Below are positions 11,592 to 22,999 of a stretch of 64,000 bases of DNA, piece after piece. Each line of letters begins with the position of its first letter. Position 1 is the stretch's first letter. The DNA is taken from NCBI GenBank assembly GCA_936440205.1, contig OW387147.1, positions 27,677,629-27,741,628 of the forward strand, given 5' to 3'. The notes beneath the pieces are model-generated. The model did no database searches, was not told the DNA's origin, and saw only the letters and a list, made by a program, of their open reading frames with translations. Source of the stretch: Lepidonotus clava (taxonomy: Eukaryota > Annelida > Polychaeta > Phyllodocida > Polynoidae). Made by a program: the position numbers and the translations under genes.

Positions 11592-14500
11592 GTGGGTATG
11601 ACAACTCCAAAAACTGAGCAGAAAGTTCGGGAGCAGGAGACAACTGCACCGGTTAAAAATGGTCAGGAGGGTGACATGCAAAGGTCACCAGGCCTGCCAA
11701 GTGAAACTATCGTAAATCCTAGAAAGGTAGGCCGCCCAAAGAAGGAAAAGAAAGGTCGACCTGAGGTACGCGAAACGACGGAGCCAAAAAAGGGGATAGA
11801 GGAAATGGCCCCTGGATCCGTTGCCTCACAAGATAAGGCAGACATAAGGGCCACTTCCCCTAAGGCGGATACTGATGTTGCTGGAAGTTCAGCGCCAGGT
11901 GGCGAACAGCTTGATGCTAATGAGCCACCCAAGCGACTGGTAGGGAACTGCGCAACAAGACAGGTGCATCAATGCATCTTTGATAGGAGCGGCAGCCACG
12001 CCCGAGTACCTATAAACCGGTACTGACTGCCACTCTCGGTTGATGTCATTATTATTGTAGATAGTAAGAAAAGTGAACTTCTGTAATTCTAAGACAGACA
12101 ATTAATTAATGGATCTGGCTGCTGACGTCAGAAAGTTGCATCCGACCAACTCTGCGGACATCGCTCTCCCTCACCCTATAAGGAGATGATGGAGTGAGTG
12201 GTAGTACCAGCGATGACGTATGAATAATTAAGGGTGGCGGAACCACTTGCATTTTGATAGCATGTTGGTGGAAAGTTGAGGGAAAGTTTGGTTGAAAGCT
12301 GGTTCGAAAGGACACACAGGAATTGTGCTTAAGCTGCTGAAATAGAAATTTACAGTTTCTAAACAACGTACCATGGGACCCGATGATGCGGCAACACGGG
12401 CCCTCATGCGTCTACATAGGCTAGCACTAAGTGTTGAACCGTGCATTAGCCACCTCAACCATTGGATGTGTTCACATTCAATCAACTCGTGGAAACAAAA
12501 ACATACTACTCAAAGCCAACGGGCAATGACATCTACCATCCGCTACATGAAACTTTGTCGAAAGGACTGAAACACCATGCAAAAACAGACATAATCTAGC
12601 GGACATTGACGGACTTACCAGATGGATCTTGGATGTTCACAGGAGCGGCCATCATGGGAAATTCTTTGTCAATCAAGCCCTATGAGGGACCGAGGACTTG
12701 TCCTATGGTACCGGTCCAGCATGATGGAACTGTTATTGTCCCCTTGAAAGCGAAAAGGTCGATCATACGCAAGCAAAGGCCCGTGAGGGGAGTGTACATG
12801 GGACCTTTCTATACGAAATGAAACTGCGTGTGATCAGACCCGCCAGTGCTGACATTACTCCTGATCGTCCTCGCTGAAGGTGTTAGCGAGAACTTCCAAT
12901 ACCCCACGATATTGTTAATGGCCTGAAACTGCCGAATGATCCAGAGCATACTCCGGCGGTCTTCATCCGGCAGATCAGCGGCCATGAGGCGCGTGGGACG
13001 CGTGGCCTTCACGGTAACTGTTATGGGTGGAGTGGCTAAGGGACTGGCGACGGGCCGACAGACGATGATCCTCTGAGGAACAGTCGATGGATGTGCCGTC
13101 GATGTCCCGGTCAATGGACTTAAAGTCCAGCGCTCCCGAGCAGAAACCTCCTGGAGTGGTTGGAGGACTGCCCAGCAAGCTCGAGGGCGACGAAGACCGT
13201 GGACCGGAACATGAAGGCGTTGATCCCGCTGGACTTGGAGGGAGAACCTCGACGGGCGCCATCACCGCAAAGCCGGGCATCACGCGAGGCCCTCCTACGA
13301 AGCCTGAGGGGGAGACGGATATCCTCCCCATCGAGACAAGTCCAGCCGAAAGTGGCAAGACCGCGGTTCTATCAATCTGAACGCGGCCCCTGCTCGTCGC
13401 GAGCTGAACCGCTCGCGACCGGCCTCTACCCTCCCCTGGTGATTGGGGGGTCGTCCTCAGGAACCACGCGTCTTCAGAGGAACATTTGTTTAGGGTCTAT
13501 GAGATTCTATCGTTCCCCGTTCCGATAAACCTACCCAATAATGCGGGTGGGTAAAGACGCTCTGCAGATCATTGATTTACCGAAATATGTGGCTGTTTCT
13601 CTCAGTAAGAACTACTACATCCCCATGACGCACCTTAATTGGGCTACATGTTATGGAAACTCGGTAATTTTGTGCAAGGACATTCCCTACATGAAGAAAG
13701 TAACGGACGAAACCTATCTCGCTGCGCTTCTCCGTAAGGATAAGAGAGGAGTGACCAAACGTTGGAAGCTCGACTGGAAGCTCGACTTAATGTAAAGACA
13801 TGGTTAGCCAACCTGACCAGGGAACATGAGGAAGGTACGTCCTATGTGGTAGCGGACGATCCTCTTCCCCCGAAAATCAGAACTGAACTTAAAGACGCGG
13901 CAAAGGGCTTTGCGACCCGAGTCCCTCTATCCGACCTTCTACATCGTATAAAAGTGAACGAAAAGAATAGGAAGGAAGGAATCAAAAGAGCTCACGACCA
14001 CTATGAGAAAACGAAATGGCGCTGGGGCCGATTTCAGGGAGGCTTCGGTATCACCTCTATAGTGTTTGTCATCATCATCCTAGTTGTTATAGGATGTATC
14101 GCAAGAAAATGTTGGGGACTAAAAGGGGGAACTGCGGGCCTGGCGCTGTCGTCAATAATGCCAAAGGCAACGGCTTACCCGCTGGACAGACTGGAGGAGG
14201 GCACCCTGCCACCTTGCCCCGAGGGGGACGCGCATCCAACATCCACGGCGGTGTTGGCTGTTCTCCTCGCAATACTTATCGTGGGCATCGCTGTTGTAGC
14301 TTGGAAAAGGCGCAAAGGACTCTTACATTAAATGGTTGATGGAATCTACATCCAGTTTGCCTCTCCGGTGCATTCTGAAACAGTCTTCATTGGCGAATTA
14401 GCCATACCATATGACCACACATTCACTGAAGGACACGTACTCGTACATGACGTTGTGGTTAATCAGTTCTGTTGGCGATGTACCTTAACCATGTATTGGG

Positions 14501-14820
14501 GCACCAAACTCAAAGGTGCAGCGACACGACCGTGGATGCACCCAGCTGACATTCCCTTACCTGAGACACTGTTGGTTTCTAAAAAACTGGCAAGGTTGAT
14601 GATGGGAACTTCTAAATCGCTCACCAGAACCAGACTCTTGAAATACTCGTGTGGACTGGCAACACCAATACCGGCAAACGTTCCTCGGTTGGTGGACGCT
14701 GGGTGGACGGACCTGGGGGCTCCGGAACCCAGATTAAGACCCCTACCGGCTCCAACCACCACCGGTGACCAATCAAGCCGAGCGGGAACGGGCGCTGTCT
14801 ACGAATCATTAATCCCGTAA
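11592..14820 (+). pseudogene. env-like region of the LTR element
   Basis: Fossil third coding region after pol. The early part (about 11592-12030) is a low-complexity hydrophilic stretch with KVGRPKKEKKGRP, similar to an AT-hook. Later parts carry YYIPMTHLNWATCYGN with nearby cysteines. Two strong hydrophobic segments follow, around 14050-14110 (SIVFVIIILVVIGCIARKCW) and 14240-14310 (AVLAVLLAILIVGIAVVAW), the second followed by a basic stop-transfer run. Position after integrase, cysteines and membrane anchors fit an envelope-like product, as in errantiviruses. No confident family match is claimed. Broken, with several breaks. Confidence 0.55.
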
Positions 14821-16900
14821 AGACACATGATCAAACAACCACCATTATTTTGCGGCATTGAGAATTGTAACATATCTAGGGTTCTTTAAGTTAACGCGTG
14901 AACAAAGTATTGTGACAGAGTAGTCACGACGTGAGTATAAAAGTGTACAAACTGTGGATAATCCTTCTCATCGAAACCAAGAAGAAATAGTTATTCTTTG
15001 AACTGGTTCTGTGTGCTCCAAACAACCGGAAGAAACAAGACCTCCCTAATGAACGGTACCTGTAATAGTTAAGACCGTTGGGAAGGTTCCTGAACAAACT
15101 TACCGTACGTGAGGAGATGGCATCTTTCCTCGTGATATAAGTGGCACTTTACCATATGTGACAATGCCTATAATGCATTTAAAAAAAAATTGAGAAGTGA
15201 ACTTGAACTGGACTAAGAGAAACCACAGGAATATTAACAAAAGGACAATTATGAACTGTCAACATTGTTGCATTATTATTGTTGAAATGTCTTTTGGTAC
15301 ACATTTGTTCACGATGCAGGGTAAGTGCTTTTATTGCTGAGATGGATTGATGACGCCATAATAAGAAACCTATCAGATAACTCTTATTCTAACACCATGG
15401 CAGTGACTTGCCATTATAAAAACTAAGGTGATGGTTTGGGAGAAATTGTGAGCAGAATGCTCTTGAGTAGGCCAGGTCTACACGTATCTATAAACCTGAC
15501 AGGGTAAGTTTCATATTACACGTCTGTGCTCGGCTTAGTGTAATACTCTAAATTCTACTTCTAACATATGTGTCTAACACTGCTATTTTTAGGGGGAAGA
15601 CCGCCTTCTAGTTATACAACTAGAGGGTAAGCGGTATATCTTCTACTGAAGTATAGGTCATGTTACCGCACCCTGTACGGTCAGTGACACCTTTTTGGAG
15701 TGCGTTTTCTCAAAGAATTCTGTCACATCAGATCCGTGACTAAGCAGGGAATGGTACCTTTACCCTTGCTAATTCAATACTAATGCTTGAGAAACGACTC
15801 CGTATTGTGGGATCAGCATAATAATAATAAAACATTCGTTCAGAATGTAGGCGTCATCCATCCTTTTCGTCCCCATTGTGATACATTGTGGGAGAAATGG
15901 TGCTATCTAATGGTTGTGGTATCGCCAAAATAATCTCCTTATTTCACGACGGGACATTACGGGTTGTTCTAACACTCGGCGAAAGTAACTCCTGCAGATG
16001 TTGGATATGATTGCTTTTTGATTTGTCACATGCAAAGTGGTTACATGTGTTCACACAGACATCTTTGAAAAGACCCTGACATGAGTAGTGTTGGAGTCGA
16101 AATTATGATGTTATTAATGTGTCGAAAGTTTACCATTGGGTATTCGACCCGGGTAAAATAATAAGAAAAATAGGAATTATGGAGTTTAGTGAGTAGCCAC
16201 TCGGTTCACAAGGTGCTGATCGGGTTTTGCTGACTATACATAATTTGTATAATTATGGAATCTATAATTTCGTAAAAACCTGCTAAAAGAGGTAAAGAAA
16301 CCTTGATTGGTTGGCTCTACTAATTATGCTAACAAATATTAATCAAGGGTTGGAAAAACATCTTTGTGAAGCTCATCAGCGGGCTGTGAACTGAGTGAGT
16401 GAACAATTAGTGTGTTAAGTGGTAGTGAAGGCAGCCTTCCTACTACACCTAGTCAACGCAGAACGATGCGTGTCAGCTTTGGTGGACGCTCTCGGAAGTT
16501 GGGGTCCGTTATGCGCCACACCACCTATAATTCTTCCTAGGGGAGGTACCTCGCCAGAAAATAGTACTCTTCAAAACTATAGCCGGGGACCTCAAACAAA
16601 GGGGGGAAGAGTTTATTTCAGTTGCTGATGGAGATCAGTTGCTGGAGTAGCTCTAAAATATGTTACATCTTAAGTGTTGTGTTGAAAACAATTGTGTTTT
16701 CTACTGTAAAAACAAGTTTCGGGAGATCCTTATTTCCAGATTCACACTTACCTCTCTCATTGGTCAACCATGGGGGAGATAGACCATGGCACTGTGTTAG
16801 TAGTGCAGGTCTTTCCATCAAAATGGTAATTGCATGGTGAATCCTATAAAGGGAAAAGAGATAGGCTGGTGGAAGTATAGCACTAGTCTTTTCTTATCAT
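14821..16900. other. Non-coding first half of the long tail of the LTR element
   Basis: No domain-bearing reading frame was found. AT-rich, with scattered short frames only. It lies between the env-like region and the antisense exon-like block. Nothing marks it as an independent element. Confidence 0.5.
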
Positions 16901-17094
16901 CCTAAAAAGCCATGGCAACAGGTCGATTCTTGGGGACCTGGGGCCAAAACACTTGTTACAGTAAGGCTTCTGTACAATACATGTCATCATCATTCGCAAA
17001 AACTTACCAGAAACACACCTCTTATGCCGGCTTAGTCCAGATCGGTGAACAGACGGTGTTCTTAAAATCGGCATTTTTGTCTTGAACAACTTAC

Positions 17095-17389
17095 CTTCAG
17101 TCTCTTGCTGGGCTAGCAGATGCTGCATCAACGCCCCGCGACCCAGGGTTGCTGGTCGGGGAATTCCAATCAAGCTAAATATGTCCATACCTCTGTCCGT
17201 GTCTTTGTGATGCATGAAGGCGTCCAAATATCTCACTGTCACTGCTTGTATCCCATTGGGATAAAGACATGTGCTTGTTTTTGGAAAGGTGTCTTGTAGA
17301 AATAGATATCTGAGGATATGTGTAGTGGAATCTTGGAATCTGTTTGGATCATTGTTGAAAAACTTGTTATATTGTGTATGTTGTAGGTG
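17095..17389 (-). CDS. Candidate exon c of an antisense, intron-containing gene in the LTR element tail
   Basis: Read on the minus strand, an acceptor (cactagaacag) opens a 295-base exon coding HLQHTQYNKFFNN and later YPNGIQAVTVRYLDAFMHHK and PRPATLGRGALMQHLL. It closes at a GAAG/GTAAG donor in phase 1. The frame stays open through the donor to a second GTAAG donor at 17008, also phase 1, so two alternative donors are possible. The phase 0 start matches the phase 0 end of candidate exon b. The protein family is not recognised. Antisense introns can survive inside an LTR element because they are not spliced from its genomic RNA. Confidence 0.45.
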
Positions 17390-17694
17390 CTGTTCTAGTG
17401 TGGGACAGTAAATATAATGAAAAACCCACATGAAAACCATCAATGGTTTGTCGTCTCATCATTAGGCTGGTCCATCTTTGGGATTCATGTCCACTCTGTC
17501 ATCCGCCTATTGTCATCCGCCATAAGCGAAAGCTGTCACCCGTAGACTCATTGTTATGTCTACATCACCAGCGCTTACTTCTAACGATTCTTGTCTTAGG
17601 AAGCCTGAAAGGAGCTTTCAATGGTAGGTGATGAGTATCTAGTACTCAAACGCCGCATCTTGAGGCGGTTTGCATCGCATAAACCGACTCTTAC

Positions 17695-17904
17695 CTTGAT
17701 ATCCTCCATTGGTAGTTTGACAGGATCTGCGCCGCTTGGTGAACATGTCGTTGACATACGGTGACCTTTCTTAGTCGAGTCACTTGTTTCTAAAAGGAAC
17801 ACGCCTTGAATTTGGCCATAAACTTGTCTGTCCCCATTGATGAGGGCATTTTGTTGGTCCTTCACAATGGAGGTCGGAGCAATGCTTCTTGACCGAGCAG
17901 TGTT
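17695..17904 (-). CDS. Candidate exon b of the antisense gene
   Basis: A 210-base (70-codon) minus-strand exon candidate. It begins after a cgccagtag acceptor and ends at ATCAAG/GTAAG, phase 0 at both ends. It codes SIVKDQQNALINGDRQVYGQ early and SPSGADPVKLPMEDIK at the end. The first third is duplicated as candidate exon a, including the acceptor position. Function unknown. Confidence 0.45.
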
Positions 17905-18077
17905 CTACTGGCGGAATTCCTTGAGGATATGACAAGGGTATTGTTGTCATGCAAAAAGAAGTCACTTCCTATGCAGGCAGCATGATCCTCATCAATGTTT
18001 TGAAGTGAAGTGTTCTTGCCTAGTTGAACGGCATATCCCATGGTCATTAGTCAGTCATAATGGATTGAAAAACTTAC

Positions 18078-18155
18078 CTCTCTCCATTTGATGAGGGCAT
18101 TTTGTTCGTCCCTCACAATGGAGATTAGAGCAATGCCCTTTGAATGAATAGTGTC
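18078..18155 (-). CDS. Candidate exon a of the antisense gene, a diverged duplicate of the start of exon b
   Basis: A 78-base (26-codon) minus-strand candidate between a gtcaacag acceptor and a GAGAGAG/GTAAGT donor, phase 0 at both ends. It codes DTIHSKGIALISIVRDEQNA, and the second half is nearly the same as SIVKDQQNALI in exon b. Acceptor-side intron sequence is also similar, so exon and flank were copied together. No upstream exon or start codon was located. Confidence 0.4.
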
Positions 18156-18189
18156 CTGTTGACGGCATTCCTTGAAAGTATGGAATGAT

Positions 18190-19096
18190 TATTCATAGAG
18201 CTTTACATGCGATACAGTATATCAGGCGATAGTTTTCACAGTCTGATATTTGCCGTACTAATCTTGCGTTGTAATGATTTGGTGATCATCTTCGTAGGGA
18301 TGCGTTACGAGTTCTTTTCCAGTCGTTTCGGAGACGATACTGCCTTCTCTGTTCATTAGTAGGGTTGGAACTGTGCATGTAATTTATGTGCTGATTTGTG
18401 GTGCAATGAATTGCAGAATTGTTAGACTAGGTCACGTACTAGTCATTCCTAATCGTTTCGAGTGCGGAAAAGGAAACGAAAAAACTAAGAGATTAACTAT
18501 GAATAATGAGAGTCTTAAAAGACTTATCTAGTGTCGACCTATTTGATTGTAAGCGAGACCTATCAAATGTGGTAAGACCAAGTTGTTTAAACAAGTCCAA
18601 AACAACTAAAACTGCCAGAGCGTGATGCTTAGCTTTTGTTGTAAATGAAAGGACAAAAACCCATGTTAATACATATGGATCTCCTCTTTATTAGACCTTC
18701 GCCGACCTGTCAACTGGATAAGTAAACTCCTTGCATTGGTAACACTGGTAAATTATTAATACTGGTCTTTAGAGGCAGACAGTTGAGTAATCTCACAAGG
18801 TACATAGCGTTAATGTCACTGGTACTATTGTATATGTGCGTACTGTTGGTTGACTAATTGAGTACTGTAAAGATCCTCATCCTTAAAACTAATTAAGTTA
18901 ATTATAACTACATATCTCGATGTATGATGGATTCCATTGTGAACAAACTGAAACATTTTACTGTATGCTGGATACCATTGTACACGAAGATTTTAAAATT
19001 TATCATTAAAATTTAGTGACAAGATAACTCAAAGTTATGACACTAATCAAGGATCGATTACCACCATATCTATCCTCAAACTTAGCTGCCGTCGAT
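18190..19096. other. End of the LTR-element tail, no gene seen
   Basis: AT-rich stretch between the antisense exon-like block and the right LTR. No coding signature, tandem repeat or RNA gene was recognised. Confidence 0.45.
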
Positions 19097-19607
19097 TGTA
19101 CTGACGCGGGTGGCCAGTCCATGTTTGGGCAGCATAAAGCCAATGTTTCACTTTGACAGTAGTGAAATGAGGGAGGAGTCATGGTGTGACGTACCACTTT
19201 ATAATAATGTGTTCCGCTCTTAGCTAGCCAGAGTAGCTGCAAGCACTGTGTGAGTAAACATCCAGTGAAGGTCGGACCTTTAACCTGCAGTCTAGGTTCT
19301 GGAGTGATGCATAGAAATTGTGTTACAGCGCGGAGCGTTGACTGAATGTGTTTGAGGGGACTCTTACCTTGGGACTGATCATGGTCAATCGAGTTCTTGT
19401 CACGGAATGACTATACATTGGATAATAAACAAACAAATCCTTTCACACGAGTGTTCACGTCTTACATGATGCGGGAACTATAATTATGTATTGGACGACT
19501 GCAGTCGACGAGGAGGAGACTGCGAATGGAGCTAGCTATTATCTATAGAATTAAATACCACTTACACGCACTAACATTAAATGGATAATTAACCTCCTTA
19601 TAGTTCA
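19097..19607 (+). repeat. Right LTR (511 bp) of the 14.5-kb element
   Basis: Same length as the left LTR, with about 11 substitutions and no length change, giving roughly 2% divergence. It is followed directly by the CTCT duplication (19608-19611) and then by the continuing integrase of the older element. Confidence 0.93.
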
Positions 19608-19611
19608 CTCT

Positions 19612-20413
19612 CCCATCAGGAGAGTCGATCTTAGTCATTATTGACTACTACAGTCGCTATTATGAGTGCGAAATCATGAAAAAGATCACAGCTGAAAAGA
19701 CTGTAGAAGCTTTAGAAAGGGTGTTTGCAAGACACGGTTTGCCCGAAAGCATATTTTCGGATAATGGGCCACAATTTGTATCCGACTTGTTCGCAAACTA
19801 TCTAAAGGAAAATGGTATTAGACACCATAGGGTCACGCCAAGATGGCCTCAGGTAAATGGGGAAGTAGAGAAACAAAACCAGTCACTCGAGAAGCGCATG
19901 AGAATTCCTCACGCCTCGGGACAGGACTGGAAGAAGGAAATTTTGAAGTATATGGCGATTTATCGCGCCATTCCCCATGCCACAACTGGGAAAAGTCCAG
20001 CCGCGTTGCTGTTTAACAGGAAAATTAAAACTAAGATTCCTGAGCTCAGACCTGAGATAGCTGCCTGGGAGACACGAGACCGTGATGCAGAACAGAAAGG
20101 TATGTCAAAGGCTAGGGCTGACGAGAGACGTAACGCGACTTTTTCTGACGTTCAGCCAGGCGACAGTGTTCTTTTGAAGAGAGAAAAGGTAGAGAACAAA
20201 TTACAGACGCCCTTTATTCCTGAACCCTACCAGGTAGTCACGAGAGCAGGTAGTAAGGTTACCATAGAAAGTGAGGGAGGGGTTCGCTATGATAGGAATA
20301 CTTCGCAGGTTAAGAAATATCAGCAGCCTAGCCCAGTGGTAGAAACAGAGGTTTCTGAGCAAATCAATGTCAGTAGTCCGGCCAAACCAATTCCTGTAAT
20401 AGCCCCGCTGTAA
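19612..20413 (+). pseudogene. Old Ty3/gypsy-type element, right part (integrase core and C-terminus)
   Basis: Continuation of the older element after the nested insertion. The reading shows IIDYYSRYYE, then FARHGLPESIFSDNGPQF with the second catalytic Asp, then WPQVNGEVEKQNQSL with the catalytic Glu. A C-terminal SH3-like stretch follows (PGDSVLLKREKVENK, PYQVVTRAGSKVTI). The D-D-35-E layout is that of gypsy-class integrases. It forms one fossil element with 3140-5067. No right LTR was recognised downstream. Confidence 0.87.
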
Positions 20414-21130
20414 AAGTTCTGTAAAAGTAAGACCATCTCGTGTAAGAGTAATGCCAAAAAGGTTTGAAGACTATGATACATCATAAGCCAGTTGTAATAA
20501 GAATTTATTACTGTATGTGATTGGCAAAGACATTTGTTGTATTAAAACTTGTCTAACGGTTATATTGAGATGCACACTGTTGTGCTAAAGTGCTTGTCTA
20601 AAAGAAGCTTTATTGTGTAACATAGTATCCAAAGAAAAAAGAAAGAGATGTTGTGTCCCGCCGATACCAGCGCGACCAGCGCAAACCGGATTTATCGCAA
20701 TGTATTGTGGGTAATAAATACTCCTGGCATGGCTGCAACGTGATGAAGTCGTAACTCTTATTTGTCCAATCTTTTTAGCAGTATAATTCAGGTATTTAGA
20801 TAACAACAACCTGTCAACCGCGTGTCCCGGCTTCTTCATGGCAGGAGTCATCATAACCCACTAACGCTTCTTCATCCTCTCCTAAAAAATCAGCTTGGGT
20901 ATCCGACTTCCCCTTCGTCCCGCGTAGTCTTCCCATGTTAATAAACGAAAATCTGGACCAGGCGAGTAGCCAGGATTGTTTGATAATCGTCCACCGCCCA
21001 AAATTAAAGACGACAGTGCAGTGAAGATGACCTGAAGCAGACGCAACGGCCCGAGTGACATCACAAACATTCGTTGACTTAACCTGTTGCTCGGTTACCA
21101 TGACCTAGCAACCTGCAGTGGTTGACCTCT
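20414..21130. other. Downstream flank of the old LTR element, with an unassigned minus-strand frame
   Basis: The first ~200 bases may be the 3' untranslated part or degraded LTR of the older element. A minus-strand frame at 20814-21101 includes MGRLRGTKGKSDTQADFLGE and is locally GC-richer. It lies below a GTTGCTAGGTCATGGTAAC-like near-palindrome (about 21092-21111) that resembles an RFX X-box. This could be a first exon of a host gene, but no matching next exon was found. Confidence 0.3.
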
Positions 21131-21299
21131 GCTTACATTATATTCGAATAATCGATGTTATTCCCCACATAACTCCAGTGCCAAAAAAGGCCTAACTAGC
21201 AACAGGCCATCAACATCCACAATGAATGTTTGAAAGGTAAGGGGATTATATTGTGACGAGGGAAAAAAGTTCTCCCACGGATATTCACTGTAAAAGTGA

Positions 21300-21490
21300 C
21301 GTTTAGAATTTAAACATGTTAAGGGGCTAAACATGTTTATAATCTAAACACAAGAAGTCTCATGTATTTAAAAACTAAACACTTGTAATTCCTATACATG
21401 TATGGATTAGATATGTTTAGAATATAAACGCATGAAATTACAGGTGTTTAAAACCTAAACACTTTCTACTTCTAAACATGTATTGGATTT
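21300..21490. repeat. Cluster of TAAACA/TGTTTA boxes
   Basis: Short boxes such as CTAAACATGTTTA and TAAACACTTG recur about every 50-60 bases, in both orientations, mixed with AT-rich spacer. A second cluster lies at 22010-22225 and a third at 44355-44660. No TIR or target duplication was fixed for the whole. Confidence 0.6.
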
Positions 21491-22009
21491 ACTATGTGTG
21501 TAGTTAAGCTGTACTCCACCAGGTGACACTGTATGCCAATGCTCTGTAGTTCTTAGAGATTTCTTCTAAATGTTGATATAAATTCATTATCAAAAAAGAG
21601 AATTTTCTAGGTAATGTAGAGTGTTTGAGAAGTGTATATGTAATGCATTAGAAGCATTTTGAGTTGAAGGAAAATTATCTTATTCAAGGTTTGGAAGATG
21701 TACTTTGCTAAGACACCTTTTCCATATGCAGACAGACATAGGGACTAGGGTCTGGGTCTAAAGGTTCTGGGACCTACTAGAGGTAGCTAACCCCTAACTC
21801 AGTTCAGAGGTCAATTCCCTCATTTCCCTTGCATAATATTGAAAGAGGTTTAACTCTAGGCTTGATCAATTGTTGATCAATTGAGGTCAGAAAACACGTT
21901 TTCCTCTCTGAATTGTAGGTACATAACATTCCAGAATAATATCAGTGAAAATTACCAAAGAAATTGGTTTTATTGACTTATATGCCATGTAGTCTAAATA
22001 TTTTGAAGC
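21491..22009. other. Spacer between the two TAAACA clusters
   Basis: AT-rich, no gene. It contains a TTGATCAATTG-type short palindrome near 21870. It may be the middle of one element bounded by the two clusters. Confidence 0.4.
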
Positions 22010-22225
22010 CAAAAGTTATTTGCTAAACATCAAATAAATCCTAAGCATTTGAACTACAAACACATTGAACACCTAAACACTTCAAGGTAAACACCTAAAT
22101 ATCACACATTTCTAAACACTTAACCCTAAACACCAATAATTTATCATTGTTTAGGGAAATGAAGTGTTCCAAAACTGGATGTGGCGAAGTGTTTCAGAAA
22201 GTGTTTAGGTTCTAAACACTTGTTT
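22010..22225. repeat. Second cluster of TAAACAC boxes
   Basis: At least eight boxes of the type TAAACACYT or GTGTTTAG lie within ~215 bases, including CTAAACACTT, CTAAACACCA and GTGTTTAGGTTCTAAACAC, the last a near-palindrome. Same motif as 21300-21490 and 44355-44660. Confidence 0.6.
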
Positions 22226-22999
22226 TAACAGCTTCCATAGCCTGCATCAGAAATAATTATGAGTGGGCTGCCGATGCGCGGCAACATCACATTATTCAGC
22301 TGGCCTACTTTTTGCAGGTATTTGGCCAACTTGTTGGTCACTACCACCTGGTTGCCTACTAACACTATATCCCCTCATGTAGGGTGTCTTGCCAGATCGA
22401 ATCACCCATTATACAGGCTATTTCTCAGGGCACCATGATAGAGGGTTAGAATGGCTGCCTGCACTACATTTTCCACAGGGCTGCCAACTGTCCTATGGGG
22501 GCGTTTCACACTCTGCCATATTTACGATCTTAAGTCCTAAGATAAGATGCTCCATTTACGACCATCTGTTCTACACATAGGGTTGTATCTGAAACTTCTT
22601 ATCTAAGCACTTATGACAGAACAATCTAATGGGGATTAAAATTTACCTACACAAAATGTGAGAGCATTGCCCCATCTGGTGTTTAATGTATGAACCTAAA
22701 TAACTTGGCAATCCAGATTGGATATAAAATACTACAACTTCTAAATTATGATGTGGAATAGTAATGTCTTAGCTACTTACTACAGAAAACAAAGATTTGA
22801 TGACACTTTTTTATCTTCTATTTTATCATAGTTACATATGTTATTGATAAACAATAATTATACATAATTGTTCTACATTATTTAAAGTTTAATTCAGAAT
22901 TGAAAAATATTTTATTAATGGTTGTATTCATAGGTAATACAGGATATATTTTGATCATCTTAAAAGTTATGATAGCTCATGAGCAGCATTACATTTAAG
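22226..22999. other. Intergenic AT-rich sequence, no gene seen
   Basis: One moderately GC-rich patch (22300-22520) without coding or element signature, then AT-rich DNA. Nothing further recognised. Confidence 0.5.

Larger units (their letters stand above)
5068..19607 (+). mobile_element. 14.5-kb Ty3/gypsy-type LTR element with env-like region, inserted in an older element
   Basis: Two 511-bp LTRs, both opening TGTACTGACG and closing TATAGTTCA, bound the element, and a CTCT duplication flanks it. Inside, in order, are a primer-binding-like site, a gag-like region, protease, reverse transcriptase, RNase H and integrase, then an env-like region with hydrophobic segments, then a long tail before the right LTR. 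The LTRs differ at about 11 sites (about 2%), so it is a fairly recent insertion. It is broken, with roughly half a dozen breaks in the coding region. The order gag-pol-env and the 4-base duplication fit an errantivirus-like gypsy lineage. About 14.5 kb is long for this class; the excess is the ~4.3-kb tail. Confidence 0.9.

Noticed and set aside
17862-18047. Minus-strand ATG frame MTMGYAVQLGKNTSLQNIDE
   Set aside because: It lies between two exon candidates with good donor and acceptor sites, and is more likely intron; kept only as an alternative.
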